From positions 1 to 38,462 of the forward strand of contig NZ_JAKDJU010000009.1 of assembly GCF_030453725.1 (NCBI RefSeq): 38,462 nucleotides of DNA. Direction: 5' to 3'. Positions 22,677 through 31,801 of the stretch are shown in pieces (the first letter of the stretch is position 1; each line of letters starts with the position of its first letter). The notes beneath the pieces are model-generated. The model was not told the origin of the DNA, did no database searches, and saw nothing but the letters and a program-made list of their open reading frames with translations. The stretch comes from Brevibacterium picturae. GTDB taxonomy: Bacteria; Actinomycetota; Actinomycetes; Actinomycetales; Brevibacteriaceae. Position numbers and translations under genes: made by a program.

Positions 22677-24299
22677 CTACTTTCCACCTGGGAACATCCC
22701 GCCGAAGCCCTTCGGCAGATTTTTCATATCGAACTCTTCTTCGCCGTCGAGATCGACTCCCCCGAAGGCCGAACCGACCGGGTCCTTCGTCTTGCCGGCC
22801 TTCTTGTCCTCAAGTGCCTGAGCCTGTTGTGCGCGTTTTGCCGGGTTGCCCGACTGACCGCCCTTGCGGCCCTTCTTCTTCCCGGATGCCTTCTTCTTCC
22901 GGTTCGGGGCGCCGCCGGGCATCGAGCCCATACCGGGCATTCCGCCCATGCCCGGCATTCCGCCGCCTCCGCCGGCGCCGGGCATACCGCCACCACCGCC
23001 ACGAGTCATGCCGCGCATCATCTTCTGCGCCTGAGTGAATCGTTCCATCAGCTGGTTGACCGCGGTCACTGTGGTGCCGGCGCCCTTGGCTATGCGCGAG
23101 CGACGTGAACCGTTGAGGATCTTCGGGTTGGTCCGCTCTGCCGGAGTCATCGATCTCACAATGGCTTCGACACGATCGACCTCACGCTCGTCGAAGTTCT
23201 CCAGCTGGTCCTTGTATTGGCTCATGCCGGGCATCATGCCCAGCATCTTCTTCATCGAGCCCATCTTCTTCAGGCCCGACATCTGAGTCAGGAAGTCGTT
23301 GAGGTCGAAGTCCTCACCGGCCTCGACCTTCTTCTGGAGCTTCGCGGTCTCCTTCTCATCGAAGTTCTTCTCAGCCTGCTCGATGAGGGTGAGGATGTCA
23401 CCCATGTCGAGGATCCGATCGGCCATCCGGTCGGGATGGAACTGTTCGAATTCCTTCATCGACTCACCGGTCGATGCGAACATGATCGGCTTTCCGGTCA
23501 CCTCGGCGACGGACAGCGCAGCACCACCGCGAGAGTCACCGTCGAGCTTCGAGAGCACGACGCCGGTGAAGTCAACGCCTTCGAGGAACGCCTCGGCGGT
23601 CTTCACTGCGTCCTGCCCGATCATCGCGTCGATGACGAAGAGAACCTCGTCGGGATCGACCGCGGTGCGAATGTCCGCGGCCTGCTGCATGAGCTCCTCA
23701 TCGATGCCGAGACGACCGGCGGTGTCGACGATGACGACATCGTGGAGCTTGGACTTAGCGACCTCGAGTGAGTCGGTGGCCACCTGCACCGGATCGCCGA
23801 CGCCGTTACCGGGTTCTGGTGCATAGACGAACGCGCCTGCACGCTCTCCGACGATCTCGAGCTGATTGACCGCGTTCGGACGCTGCAGGTCAGCCGCGAC
23901 GAGCATCGGGCGGTGGCCTTCGGACTTCAGCCAATGGGCGAGCTTGCCGGCCAGTGTGGTCTTACCCGCGCCCTGCAGGCCGGCGAGCATGATGACCGTG
24001 GGCGGGCGTTTGGCATAGTTCAGGCGACGGGTCTCACCGCCGAGGATGCCGACCAGTTCATCATTGACGACCTTGACGACCTGCTGGCCGGGATTCAGCG
24101 CACCCGAGACCTCTTCGGACAGCGCCCTCTCACGAATGCGTCCGATGAATGCACGCACGACGGGCAGGGCGACATCGGCGTCCAGAAGTGCACGCCGGAT
24201 CTCGCGGATGGTGGCATCCACATCGGCTTCGGACAGCCGGCCCTTGCCGCGCAAGTTCTTGAATGTCGCGGTGAGCCTGTCGGACAGAGAGTTAAACAC
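22677..24299 (-). CDS. ffh: signal recognition particle protein Ffh
   Basis: GTPase of the SRP that binds signal sequences on nascent chains and, with 4.5S RNA and FtsY, targets them to the membrane. 540 residues. N domain, G domain with LAGLQGAGKTTLAGKLA (G1, about 107-115), DTAGRL (G3) and SKLDGDSRGGAALS, then a Met-rich M domain (MSGLKKMGSMKKMLGMMPGM). A Gly/Met-rich stretch (GGGGMPGAGGGGGMPGMGG) and a basic tail follow. The start is GTG 24299, 7 bases after GAAGAAGG; the in-frame TTG at 24305 is too close to that Shine-Dalgarno. Confidence 0.97.
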   Translation of the reverse strand: MFNSLSDRLTATFKNLRGKGRLSEADVDATIREIRRALLDADVALPVVRAFIGRIRERALSEEVSGALNPGQQVVKVVNDELVGILGGETRRLNYAKRPPTVIMLAGLQGAGKTTLAGKLAHWLKSEGHRPMLVAADLQRPNAVNQLEIVGERAGAFVYAPEPGNGVGDPVQVATDSLEVAKSKLHDVVIVDTAGRLGIDEELMQQAADIRTAVDPDEVLFVIDAMIGQDAVKTAEAFLEGVDFTGVVLSKLDGDSRGGAALSVAEVTGKPIMFASTGESMKEFEQFHPDRMADRILDMGDILTLIEQAEKNFDEKETAKLQKKVEAGEDFDLNDFLTQMSGLKKMGSMKKMLGMMPGMSQYKDQLENFDEREVDRVEAIVRSMTPAERTNPKILNGSRRSRIAKGAGTTVTAVNQLMERFTQAQKMMRGMTRGGGGGMPGAGGGGGMPGMGGMPGMGSMPGGAPNRKKKASGKKKGRKGGQSGNPAKRAQQAQALEDKKAGKTKDPVGSAFGGVDLDGEEEFDMKNLPKGFGGMFPGGK

Positions 24300-24383
24300 G
24301 TACAAGCCTTCTTCACGATGAATTGGTCGACTCCCTAGCCTAACAACTCACCGGTGTCCGACTGAAACCGGAAAAGCTGGGAA

Positions 24384-24426
24384 TGCGCCCACAACCGACC
24401 CGCTCTCGGGTCCGAGCGTGGGCGCA
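24384..24426 (-). terminator. nested stem-loop between amt and ffh
   Basis: Outer stem TGCGCCCAC (24384-24392) with GTGGGCGCA (24118 bases excluded: 24418-24426), 9 bp perfect; inner stem GACCCG (24397-24402) with CGGGTC (24407-24412). It lies just past the amt 3' repeats and before the ffh promoter region, so it probably ends amt transcription. Confidence 0.6.
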
Positions 24427-24435
24427 CTCTCCCGC

Positions 24436-24501
24436 TCAGCGGAACGAGCAGGCCCCCTCAGCGGAACGAGTAGGCCTGCTCAGCGGAACGAGTACGCCTG
24501 C
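24436..24501. repeat. three 22-bp tandem repeats covering the end of amt
   Basis: Units at 24436-24457, 24458-24479 and 24480-24501, core TCAGCGGAACGAG. The unit at 24480 encodes the last amt residues A-Y-S-F-R and its TGA; the two downstream copies repeat that coding tail plus stop. Confidence 0.92.
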
Positions 24502-25700
24502 TCCGCGTGTTCGAATGCGTCGATGCCGGCCAGTTCGTCTCTGGGGTCGATGCGCAGCCCCATGGTCTTTCGCAGGACGAGAGCGATGACCAGGGTCACG
24601 GCTCCGGCGAAGGCCAGTGCGACGACTGTGGCCACGATCTGCGACACGAGGAGCCCGAACCCTCCACCGTGGAAGAGGCCGGCGGCCGAGTCTGCACTCG
24701 GGACCGCGAAGAGTCCGATCATGACCGTGCCGATGATACCGGCGACGAGGTGGACGCCGACGACGTCGAGGGCATCGTCGTAGCGGAGGCGGTTCTTCGC
24801 CTCCACAGCAAGCACTGCTCCTGCGCCTGCGGCGATTCCGATGATGATGGCTGCGTACGGTTCGACGTTCGCACAGGCGGGGGTGATGGCCACCAGACCG
24901 GCGATCGCCCCGGAGACGCTGCCGATGCTGCTGGGACGAGTCGCCCGTATCCTCTCGATCGCGATCCAGGTGATCATTCCGGCGGCAGGGGCAGCCAGGG
25001 TATTGATCCAGATCAGTCCGGCCTGCTCGATCGTCGAGGCGGCTCCCCCGTTGAATCCGAACCAGCCGAACCACAGCAGTGCCGCACCGAGAACGGTGAT
25101 CGGAATGTTGTGGGGTTTGTGCGGTGTCGAATAGCGGGCCCGGCGGCCCATGACGACGACGAGCACGAGGGCCGAGATTCCCGCATTGATGTGCACGACC
25201 GTACCGCCGGCGAAGTCGATCGCGGGGCCGAAGGCGCTGCCGATCACACCCGACTCGCTGAGCAGTCCGTCGCCCCAGACCATGAAGGCCAGAGGGCAGT
25301 ACACGAGGGTGACCCACAGTCCGGCGAAGACCAGCCAGGTGGAGAACTTAGCGCGATCGGCGACGGCACCGGCGATGAGTGCGATCGCGATCATCGCGAA
25401 GGTGGAGCCGTAGCCGATGGAGATGAGGGCTTCGGGGTCATTGGCGACTGCGTCGGCGAGGCCGATCTGGGACAGCGGATCGCCGAAGATCCCCAGCACG
25501 GAGTCGCCGGAGCTCAGTCCGTATCCGAAGAGGACCCAGACGAGTCCGCCCATCGCCATTGCGGAGAACACCATCATCATCATGTTGATGCTCGAGGTGA
25601 GTCGGGTCATTCCGCCGTAGAAGAAGGCCACCCCGGGGGTCATGAGCAGGACCAGGCCGGCCGCGATCATCATCCATACATTCACTGCGTCGAGTTCCAT
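24480..25700 (-). CDS. amt: ammonium transporter (Amt/Rh family)
   Basis: Membrane channel for ammonium/ammonia uptake. 406 residues, about 11 membrane segments, N-terminal end outside (W-M-M-I-A-A-G-L-V-L-L). The Amt signature is FAGGTVVHINAGISALVLVV with the first pore His (V-H-I-N); a second conserved His is in VVGVHLVAGIIGT. The ATG at 25700 has AAAGAGAC 5 bases upstream. In many actinobacteria amt is followed by glnK and glnD before ffh; here neither is present. A repeat array forms its 3' end. Confidence 0.95.
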   Translation of the reverse strand: MELDAVNVWMMIAAGLVLLMTPGVAFFYGGMTRLTSSINMMMMVFSAMAMGGLVWVLFGYGLSSGDSVLGIFGDPLSQIGLADAVANDPEALISIGYGSTFAMIAIALIAGAVADRAKFSTWLVFAGLWVTLVYCPLAFMVWGDGLLSESGVIGSAFGPAIDFAGGTVVHINAGISALVLVVVMGRRARYSTPHKPHNIPITVLGAALLWFGWFGFNGGAASTIEQAGLIWINTLAAPAAGMITWIAIERIRATRPSSIGSVSGAIAGLVAITPACANVEPYAAIIIGIAAGAGAVLAVEAKNRLRYDDALDVVGVHLVAGIIGTVMIGLFAVPSADSAAGLFHGGGFGLLVSQIVATVVALAFAGAVTLVIALVLRKTMGLRIDPRDELAGIDAFEHAEQAYSFR

Positions 25701-25722
25701 GTCGTCTCTTTCACGTCTCTGT

Positions 25723-25770
25723 CGGTTCCGTTTAGAACCGAACAGTGACAGTGTCCATGACAGATGTCAC
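25723..25770. promoter_or_regulatory. candidate operator region upstream of amt
   Basis: CGGTTC (25723-25728) and GAACCG (25735-25740) form one inverted repeat. GTGACA (25745-25750) and TGTCAC (25765-25770) form a second, 14 bases apart. They lie 23-70 bases before the amt start, where nitrogen regulators usually bind. They do not clearly match the known GlnR or AmtR consensus sites. Confidence 0.35.
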
Positions 25771-25875
25771 ACCAGTGAGTCGATAATGTTTCCAGCATGT
25801 GACACAGGCACTCTCACATTGGAGTATTCCTGCAATCTCCAACGGAAATAATGGACTCTCTGCGACGAACCGGGC

Positions 25876-27018
25876 TCAGTCGAGGAGAGCGTCGACGAAC
25901 CCTTCGGCGGTGAATGGTGCCAGGTCATCTGCACCCTCACCGAGGCCGATGAGCTTGACGGGGACTCCGAGCTCCCGCTGGACGGCCACGACGATTCCGC
26001 CCTTGGCGGTCCCGTCGAGCTTCGTGAGCACGATGCCGGTGATGTTGACCGCCTCGGCGAAGACCTTGGCCTGCTGCATTCCGTTCTGACCGGTCGTGGC
26101 GTCGAGGACGAGAAGCACCTCGTCGATCTCGTGACCCTCGCCCAGGGGCCGCGTCGCCACGCGCTTAACCTTGCCGAGCTCGTCCATCAGGCCGATCTTG
26201 TTCTGCAGGCGTCCGGCGGTGTCGATGAGCACGACGTCGGTGCCGTCGGCTTTGCCACGTTCGACCGCGGAATAGGCCACGGAGGCAGGGTCGGCGCCCT
26301 CCTCGCCGCGGACGGTCTCCACACCGACCCGGCCACCCCAGGTGGACAGCTGTTGGGCAGCAGCGGCGCGGAACGTATCGGCCGCCCCCAGCAGCACACT
26401 TCGGTCTTCTGCCACGAGCACACGAGCGATCTTGCCCACGGTCGTCGTCTTGCCGGCGCCGTTGACCCCGACGACGAGCATCACGGCCGGATCGCCGTCG
26501 GTGCCCGCGGTGGCCAGTTCACGATCCATTCCAGGATCGACGATGTTGATGAGCTCATTGCGCAGCAGTCCCCTGACCTCTTCGGGTTCGCGGGTGCCGA
26601 GGACCTTGACGCGTTCCCGCAGCCGGTCGACGAGTTCGGTGGTCGGATCCACGCCGACGTCGGCGAGGATGAGGGTGTCCTCGATCTCCTCCCACGTCGA
26701 TTCGTCGAGAGTCTCCCGGGACAGCAGGCTGAGCAGCCCGCGCCCCAGCCCGGAGTTGGACTTCGCCAGGCGCTCGCGCAGGCGCACAAGCCGGTTCGCC
26801 GGTTCGGTGGGGACCTCGGAGCCACGCGTCGCGGTCTTCTCCTCGGCGACCGCCTCGGAGATGTCATCGATCTTGAGCTCGCCGGTGACATCGGCGTCGA
26901 TGCTGCGCTTGTCACTGAGCCCCTTCTTCTTGGCATTGACGCGCAGGGTGACGCCCAGGCCGACGACCAGAATGAAGACGATGGCCGCAACGATGAGCAA
27001 TACGATCGGCTGATCCAT
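25876..27018 (-). CDS. ftsY: signal recognition particle receptor FtsY
   Basis: SRP receptor GTPase that docks ribosome-SRP complexes at the membrane. 380 residues. Unlike E. coli FtsY it starts with a membrane segment (about 4-26, IVLLIVAAIVFILVVGLG), followed by a short charged linker rather than a long acidic domain. NG domain: VVGVNGAGKTTTVGKIAR (G1 near 184), DTAGRLQNK and LTKLDGTAKGGIVVAV. The ATG at 27018 has AGGAGA 10 bases upstream; an extension to 27153 is not supported. Confidence 0.96.
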   Translation of the reverse strand: MDQPIVLLIVAAIVFILVVGLGVTLRVNAKKKGLSDKRSIDADVTGELKIDDISEAVAEEKTATRGSEVPTEPANRLVRLRERLAKSNSGLGRGLLSLLSRETLDESTWEEIEDTLILADVGVDPTTELVDRLRERVKVLGTREPEEVRGLLRNELINIVDPGMDRELATAGTDGDPAVMLVVGVNGAGKTTTVGKIARVLVAEDRSVLLGAADTFRAAAAQQLSTWGGRVGVETVRGEEGADPASVAYSAVERGKADGTDVVLIDTAGRLQNKIGLMDELGKVKRVATRPLGEGHEIDEVLLVLDATTGQNGMQQAKVFAEAVNITGIVLTKLDGTAKGGIVVAVQRELGVPVKLIGLGEGADDLAPFTAEGFVDALLD

Positions 27019-27199
27019 TGACGTACGTTCTCCTTTGATTACCTTCGCTGGCCCCACGTTCTCACGCGACGACCGCTGGTCAGGGGTGGGGTCCCGATTC
27101 TGGTGCGCGAATCGGTTCGAGTCCGTTGTCGCGCTTCGGCGGCCCGCACCCATGCGCCTCGCTGTGTCGGGGCACGTGTGCTGATGTTGTGTAGTCCGG

Positions 27200-27601
27200 T
27201 CAGGAACCTCGGCTGCCGAAGAGCAGACCGGCGGTGGTCCTCCACCCGGTGCCGGATTCCGGGATCTGCCAATGACGGGTTCGCGGCCTCACCGTCAGCA
27301 GCGAGGGCGCGGCGTGCCGGCGCGGCTGCGGCCTGAGCACATAGGAATGGTCCCGGATCGCGGTGACGGCAGCCTGTTCCCGAGTTGCCAAGTGGGAGGT
27401 GCCGTCATCGTGTCCGAAGAATTCGTGGACCTCATCGTCGTAGCCGGTCCACTGCCCCGGCAGTCGAAACCGCTGCACGTCGGACGAGTACTTCAGGCGC
27501 CCTTCGGCCCTCAGCCCCGGCAACGCGACGAGGAGCACGACGATGAGGGCGAGCGCGAACGAAACGGCGAGTCCGACGATGACGACGAGTACTGCATTCA
27601 T
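27200..27601 (-). CDS. small membrane-anchored protein of unknown function
   Basis: 133 residues. One N-terminal membrane segment (about 4-28, VLVVIVGLAVSFALALIVVL), then a soluble, Arg/His-rich part beginning R-L-K-Y-S-S-D-V. No recognised domain. It sits between smc and ftsY on the same strand, which supports a real gene, and the ATG at 27601 is plausible. The C-terminal 40 residues look low in conservation-type signals, so the exact end of the functional part is uncertain. Confidence 0.6.
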   Translation of the reverse strand: MNAVLVVIVGLAVSFALALIVVLLVALPGLRAEGRLKYSSDVQRFRLPGQWTGYDDEVHEFFGHDDGTSHLATREQAAVTAIRDHSYVLRPQPRRHAAPSLLTVRPRTRHWQIPESGTGWRTTAGLLFGSRGS

Positions 27602-27800
27602 ACTCTCGAGTCACCTCGTGAATCAGCCGACTCGGCCATGGACGTCCCGCTCCTCAAGCTTTTCGACAATGCTTCCCTGCCCCCAAGTCTATAGTCCCAA
27701 CCCACGACATTTGTGCTCCGGGGCCGTGAGCCTGTTGGAGAATTCCCTGGGACTCCCCTGGACATCTCTGCCGAATCGGCCTCTCGCAGTCGCCATCCGA

Positions 27801-30800
27801 TCACGGGATCCGCTGCGAAATGACCTTCGACACACCGTCCCCGTGCATCGTGACCCCGTAGAGTGCGTCGGCGATCTCCATCGTTCGCTTCTGGTGGGTG
27901 ATGACGATGAGCTGGGACGAGTCCTGCAGCTCCTCGAACACCGTCAGCAGGCGGGACAGGTTGAGATCGTCGAGTGCCGCTTCGACCTCGTCCATGACGT
28001 AGAACGGGCTGGGGCGGGCCTTGAAGATCGCCACCAGCATGGCGACGGCGACCAGTGACCTCTCCCCACCGGAGAGCAGGGACAGGCGTTTGACCTTCTT
28101 GCCTGCCGGTCGGGCGTGGACGTCGACTCCGGTGGTCAGCATGTCACCCGGATCGGTCAGACTCAGTGAGCCCTCACCGCCGGGGAAGAGCCGGGAGAAG
28201 ATGTGTTCGAACTCCTTCGCGGTGTCTGCATAGGCTTCGGAGAAGACCCGTTCGACGTGCCGGTCGACCTCCTCGACGAGCTTCATCAGATCCTTCCTCG
28301 AGGACTCGATGTCGGTGATCTGCTTTTCCAGGAACTGATGCCTCTCCTTGAGCGCCTCGTACTCCTCGAGCGCCAGCGGGTTGACCGTTCCGATGCGTTT
28401 GAGTGCGGCCGTTGCCTGCTTGCGCCGTTTTTCGACCTCGGCCCGCACATAGGGGCGTTCCTCCTCATCGTCGTCGAATGCGGGAACCGGAGTGTGAGGG
28501 CCGTAGAGCTCGACGAGTCGGTCGAGTCCGAGCCCGGTCTCCTCTTCTGCCCGGTTCCCGATCTCCTCGAGTTTGAGTCGGAACCGCTCCTTCGCCAGTT
28601 CGGCTTCGGCCGCGGCGTCCTTGAGCCGCTGCAGTTCAGTGCGGGTGGTGCCCAGTTCCTCGCCGAGGTGGCCCTTCTCCTCACGCAGCTGCCCGCGCTC
28701 GTCGACGAGGACCTGGATCTCGGCGCCGAGTTCGCTCACCGTCGTCTCCGCGACTCCGGTCGCGGTCTGCGCGGTTTCTGCGATGAGCAGCGCCGAGGCG
28801 GCCGATCGGTTCTTCCGTGCGATCGTCCGCTGGGTCTGCTCACGCGCGGCCTCCTCCGCAGTTGCCTGGCGCAGCAGGGAGTCGACCCGGTCGGAGAGGA
28901 ATCGCACCCGGTCCGTGGTCGCCTTGTGGCTGATCCGGGTTTCGATGACGTCCTCGGAGGACTGGGACACCTGCCGGCTCAGTTCGTCCCGGCCGGTGGT
29001 GTCGACGACCTCTTCGACGTCGTCTGCACCGGCCAGGGCCGATTCGGCCGTGCGGGCCTCACGTTCGGCGGTCTCCAGCCGTGTCGCGAGCTCCACCTCA
29101 TTGTCCTTGGCCCTCTGCAGGCGGGTCTGGGCTGTGGTGATGTCGCCCGTGATCCGCGAGACCTCTTCCCCGGCGGCCATGATCGCCGCATCCGAGGAGT
29201 GCAGCTTCTCCAGGGCCGCGGCGGCAGCTGTCTTCGCCTCGCGAAGCCTCTTCGTCACCTGGTCGATGTCCGAGTCGCAGTCGGTCAGAGCAGTCTGCAG
29301 CTCGGTGATGGAGGAGCGGGTGTCGGCGAGGGCGGTCTGTGAGGCCAGGCGTGTGCCCGAGGCGGTGCGGGCCCGGCTGACCCGAGTTGCGGTGAGGATC
29401 TCACCATGGACCGTAACCGCGGTCAGGTCGGGATGGGAGCCGATGAGGGACAGCGCGCTCGCAGCGTCGTCAACGCACACGACCGAGTTCAGAGCAGAAG
29501 TCAGCAGCGTCTCGAGTTCGGGGACGTCGCTGCTGACGACATCGGTCAGCCACCGCACCCTCGGCGCATCCCCGGCTGCCGAGTCGAGGGTGGGCAGTGC
29601 CCTCGTCGCAGCGGCCGACGTGGAGGACGAGTTCGCGCCCTTGCCTGCACTTGCACCGGAAGCTGCTCCTGCGGGGATTGTGAGGTGGACGTTCGTCTCC
29701 TCGCCGAGGTGGTCGAGCACGGCCAGTGCCACCTGCCCAGAGTCGACGAGCACACCGGCGACCGTGTTCGACAGTGCTGCTGCCACAGCCATCTCGAATC
29801 CGTGGGCCACGTTCAGCCGTTCGGTCACGGCCGAGCCGACACCCGGCAGATCGGCGTTGACGATGTCTTCGAGGTCGGCTTCCAAGGCGGTGCCGAGAGA
29901 CAGTGCCTCCGCCCGGGCCTCGGCCGAGGCGAGCTCGGAAGCGGCCTGGGCTCTCCGCGCTCGAAGTTCTTCGAGTTCGGTCTCCAGCCTGGTCTGGGCG
30001 TCCTTCGCGGATTCGTATTTCGTATCGAGTTCGCTCTCTCCGGCTTCGACACCTTCGACGGCTGCCTCAGCTGTGCTCAGTTCCTCGCTGCGTTCGGCGA
30101 TGCGGGTCGACGCGGTGTCGATCTCTGCCCGGTTGGCTTCGATCCGGGCGGTGAGGTCGCTGATTCGCTCACGCGCCTGGGACGACTTCGACTGCAGGGC
30201 AGACCTGTTCTTGATCGCCTCGGTGATGGCCAGCTGTGTCGCCTTGACCTCGTCTTCGGCCTTCTTCAGCTCCAAGGCGAGCTCTTCCTTGCGCATCTGG
30301 CTGCGGTCCAGTGCTGCCGCGGACTCGTCCCTGGCTTCCTCCGCGAGGCCGAGCTCCTCCTTGTGATGCTCCGCCTGGGACCTCAGCTCTTCCGGAGACT
30401 TCGATTCCCGCCGGCCCAGGCTCGCCACCTCGGAGAGCAGGTGCGAGCGTTTGTCCTCAGCGCGCTGGGCGATTCCTTTGGCACGCACGATCTGGGTCTG
30501 CGTCCGTGATTCCGCAGTCCGCAAGTCCTCGAGCTCGGCATCGAGGGCGCCCAGTCGTGCCTCGATCTCCTGCAGTCGCTGCTCGGTGCGGGATCGGCGA
30601 TGTTCGAGGTCGCCGATGCGGTCGGCGCCGTCTTCTCCCTCGGCACCGGCTGTCGTGGCCAATGATGCCTGCAGGCGCACCGTGTCATCGGCCAGGAGTC
30701 GTGCCGTGGCATCGCGCAGTGTGGCTTGGACTGTGGCGGCTTTCTGTGCGGCCTCGGCCTGGCGGCCGAGAGGGCCCAGCTGGCGGTTGAGTTCTGTTCT

Positions 30801-31382
30801 CAGATCGGAGAGCCGGTCGAGGTTCGTCTGCAGGCCGGTGAGCTTGCGAACGGCCTTGTCCTTGCGCCTGCGGTGCTTGAGGACGCCGGCGGCCTCTTCG
30901 ATGAAGCTGCGGCGTTCGATCGGATCGGCATGCAGGATTGCGTCGAGACGCCCCTGCCCCACGATGACGTGCATCTCCTTGCCCAGGCCCGAGTCGTTGA
31001 GCAGCTCTTGGATGTCGAGCAGTCGGGCCGGTGTGCCGTTGACGGCATATTCGCTTCCCCCGGTGCGGAACAGGGTGCGCGAAATCGTGACCTCGGTGTA
31101 GTCGACGGGAATGGCTCCGTCGGTGTTGTCGATGGTCAGGGTCACCTCGGCGCGGCCCAGAGCCTGTCGTTTGGAGGTTCCGGCGAAGATGACGTCGTCC
31201 ATCTTGCCGCCGCGCAGATTCTTCGCGCCCTGCTCTCCCATCACCCAGGACAGCGCGTCGACGACATTGGACTTGCCGGAGCCGTTGGGGCCGACAACGC
31301 AGGTGATGCCCGGCTCGAATCGGAGAGTCGTCGCCGAGGCAAAGGACTTGAATCCTCGCAGGGTCAGGCTTTTGAGATGCAT
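27801..31382 (-). CDS. smc: chromosome segregation/condensation ATPase SMC
   Basis: Core of the SMC-ScpAB complex that extrudes DNA loops and aligns chromosome arms. 1193 residues, the usual size. Walker A GPNGSGKSNVVDALSWVMGE (31-38), long coiled coil, hinge around 500-650 (VGSAVTERLNVAHGFEMAVA), second coiled coil, then the ABC signature LSLLSGGERSLVAVAML (about 1103-1109) and Walker B FYVMDEVEAALDDLN. The hinge contains an Ala/Ser/Gly-rich insertion (AGAASGASAGKGANSSSTSA). The ATG at 31382 lies 86 bases from the divergent tRNA gene. Confidence 0.98.
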   Translation of the reverse strand: MHLKSLTLRGFKSFASATTLRFEPGITCVVGPNGSGKSNVVDALSWVMGEQGAKNLRGGKMDDVIFAGTSKRQALGRAEVTLTIDNTDGAIPVDYTEVTISRTLFRTGGSEYAVNGTPARLLDIQELLNDSGLGKEMHVIVGQGRLDAILHADPIERRSFIEEAAGVLKHRRRKDKAVRKLTGLQTNLDRLSDLRTELNRQLGPLGRQAEAAQKAATVQATLRDATARLLADDTVRLQASLATTAGAEGEDGADRIGDLEHRRSRTEQRLQEIEARLGALDAELEDLRTAESRTQTQIVRAKGIAQRAEDKRSHLLSEVASLGRRESKSPEELRSQAEHHKEELGLAEEARDESAAALDRSQMRKEELALELKKAEDEVKATQLAITEAIKNRSALQSKSSQARERISDLTARIEANRAEIDTASTRIAERSEELSTAEAAVEGVEAGESELDTKYESAKDAQTRLETELEELRARRAQAASELASAEARAEALSLGTALEADLEDIVNADLPGVGSAVTERLNVAHGFEMAVAAALSNTVAGVLVDSGQVALAVLDHLGEETNVHLTIPAGAASGASAGKGANSSSTSAAATRALPTLDSAAGDAPRVRWLTDVVSSDVPELETLLTSALNSVVCVDDAASALSLIGSHPDLTAVTVHGEILTATRVSRARTASGTRLASQTALADTRSSITELQTALTDCDSDIDQVTKRLREAKTAAAAALEKLHSSDAAIMAAGEEVSRITGDITTAQTRLQRAKDNEVELATRLETAEREARTAESALAGADDVEEVVDTTGRDELSRQVSQSSEDVIETRISHKATTDRVRFLSDRVDSLLRQATAEEAAREQTQRTIARKNRSAASALLIAETAQTATGVAETTVSELGAEIQVLVDERGQLREEKGHLGEELGTTRTELQRLKDAAAEAELAKERFRLKLEEIGNRAEEETGLGLDRLVELYGPHTPVPAFDDDEEERPYVRAEVEKRRKQATAALKRIGTVNPLALEEYEALKERHQFLEKQITDIESSRKDLMKLVEEVDRHVERVFSEAYADTAKEFEHIFSRLFPGGEGSLSLTDPGDMLTTGVDVHARPAGKKVKRLSLLSGGERSLVAVAMLVAIFKARPSPFYVMDEVEAALDDLNLSRLLTVFEELQDSSQLIVITHQKRTMEIADALYGVTMHGDGVSKVISQRIP

Positions 31383-31468
31383 TGTCCACCCAGCATATCC
31401 TGAAGCAGTTCCTGCAATTCTCGAATCTTTTGATAGAGTGTCTCCTCGTGCGCCGGAATCGGTGCCTT

Positions 31469-31541
31469 TCCTCCGTAGCTCAGTTGGCAGAGCATTCGAC
31501 TGTTAATCGAAGGGTCGCTGGTTCGAGCCCAGCCGGGGGAG
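31469..31541 (+). tRNA. tRNA-Asn (GTT)
   Basis: 73 bases with full cloverleaf: acceptor TCCTCCG/CGGGGGA with one U-G pair, D-arm with AGCTCAGTTGGCAGAGC, anticodon stem TTCGA/TCGAA around CTGTTAA (anticodon GTT), and T-arm GCTGG-TTCGAGC-CCAGC. The discriminator is G. CCA is not encoded (CCG follows). Divergent from smc; followed by a terminator hairpin. Confidence 0.97.
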
Positions 31542-31543
31542 CC

Positions 31544-31579
31544 GATCAGGGCCCCGTCGTTCGCGACGGGGCCTTGATC
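31544..31579 (+). terminator. stem-loop terminator after tRNA-Asn
   Basis: GATCAGGGCCCCGTCG (31544-31559) pairs with CGACGGGGCCTTGATC (31564-31579) around TTCG, 16 bp with one G-U pair. It starts two bases past the tRNA. There is no long T-run, as is common in GC-rich bacteria. Confidence 0.85.
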
Positions 31580-31801
31580 ATGTCAGAGATCGATTCACCG
31601 GATTCCTGATCCGCAATTTGTCTCAAGAGAAAAGATTTTTGGGCTCAACTGATGGGAAACGCTCAATCCGGGTCTATTTTGGATCCAGCGTTCCGAACCG
31701 CCCAAACACATCCATGCCCCGTCCATCTACCGTCATGTCCATTTGCCGCCACGTCATCTACGAATCTCCATGCCGTCCATGAGCAGGAAGGAGCGCCGAT
31801 C
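31580..31801. other. 222-bp spacer upstream of the leader ORF
   Basis: Contains no gene. It is unusually A/T-rich at 31610-31690 for this window, which fits a promoter region for the BCCT gene. Several TCCAT motifs recur at 31708-31780 (for example TCCATGCCCCGTCCAT and TCCATGCCGTCCAT). I see no clear -35/-10 pair. Confidence 0.4.

Noticed and set aside
27095..27150. tRNA-like T-arm (GGTTCGAGTCC)
   Set aside because: No matching acceptor, D-arm or anticodon stem can be built around it; the match is chance.
28203..30509. Long plus-strand open frames over smc
   Set aside because: Antisense shadows of the SMC coiled coil; Ser/Arg-rich with no domain.
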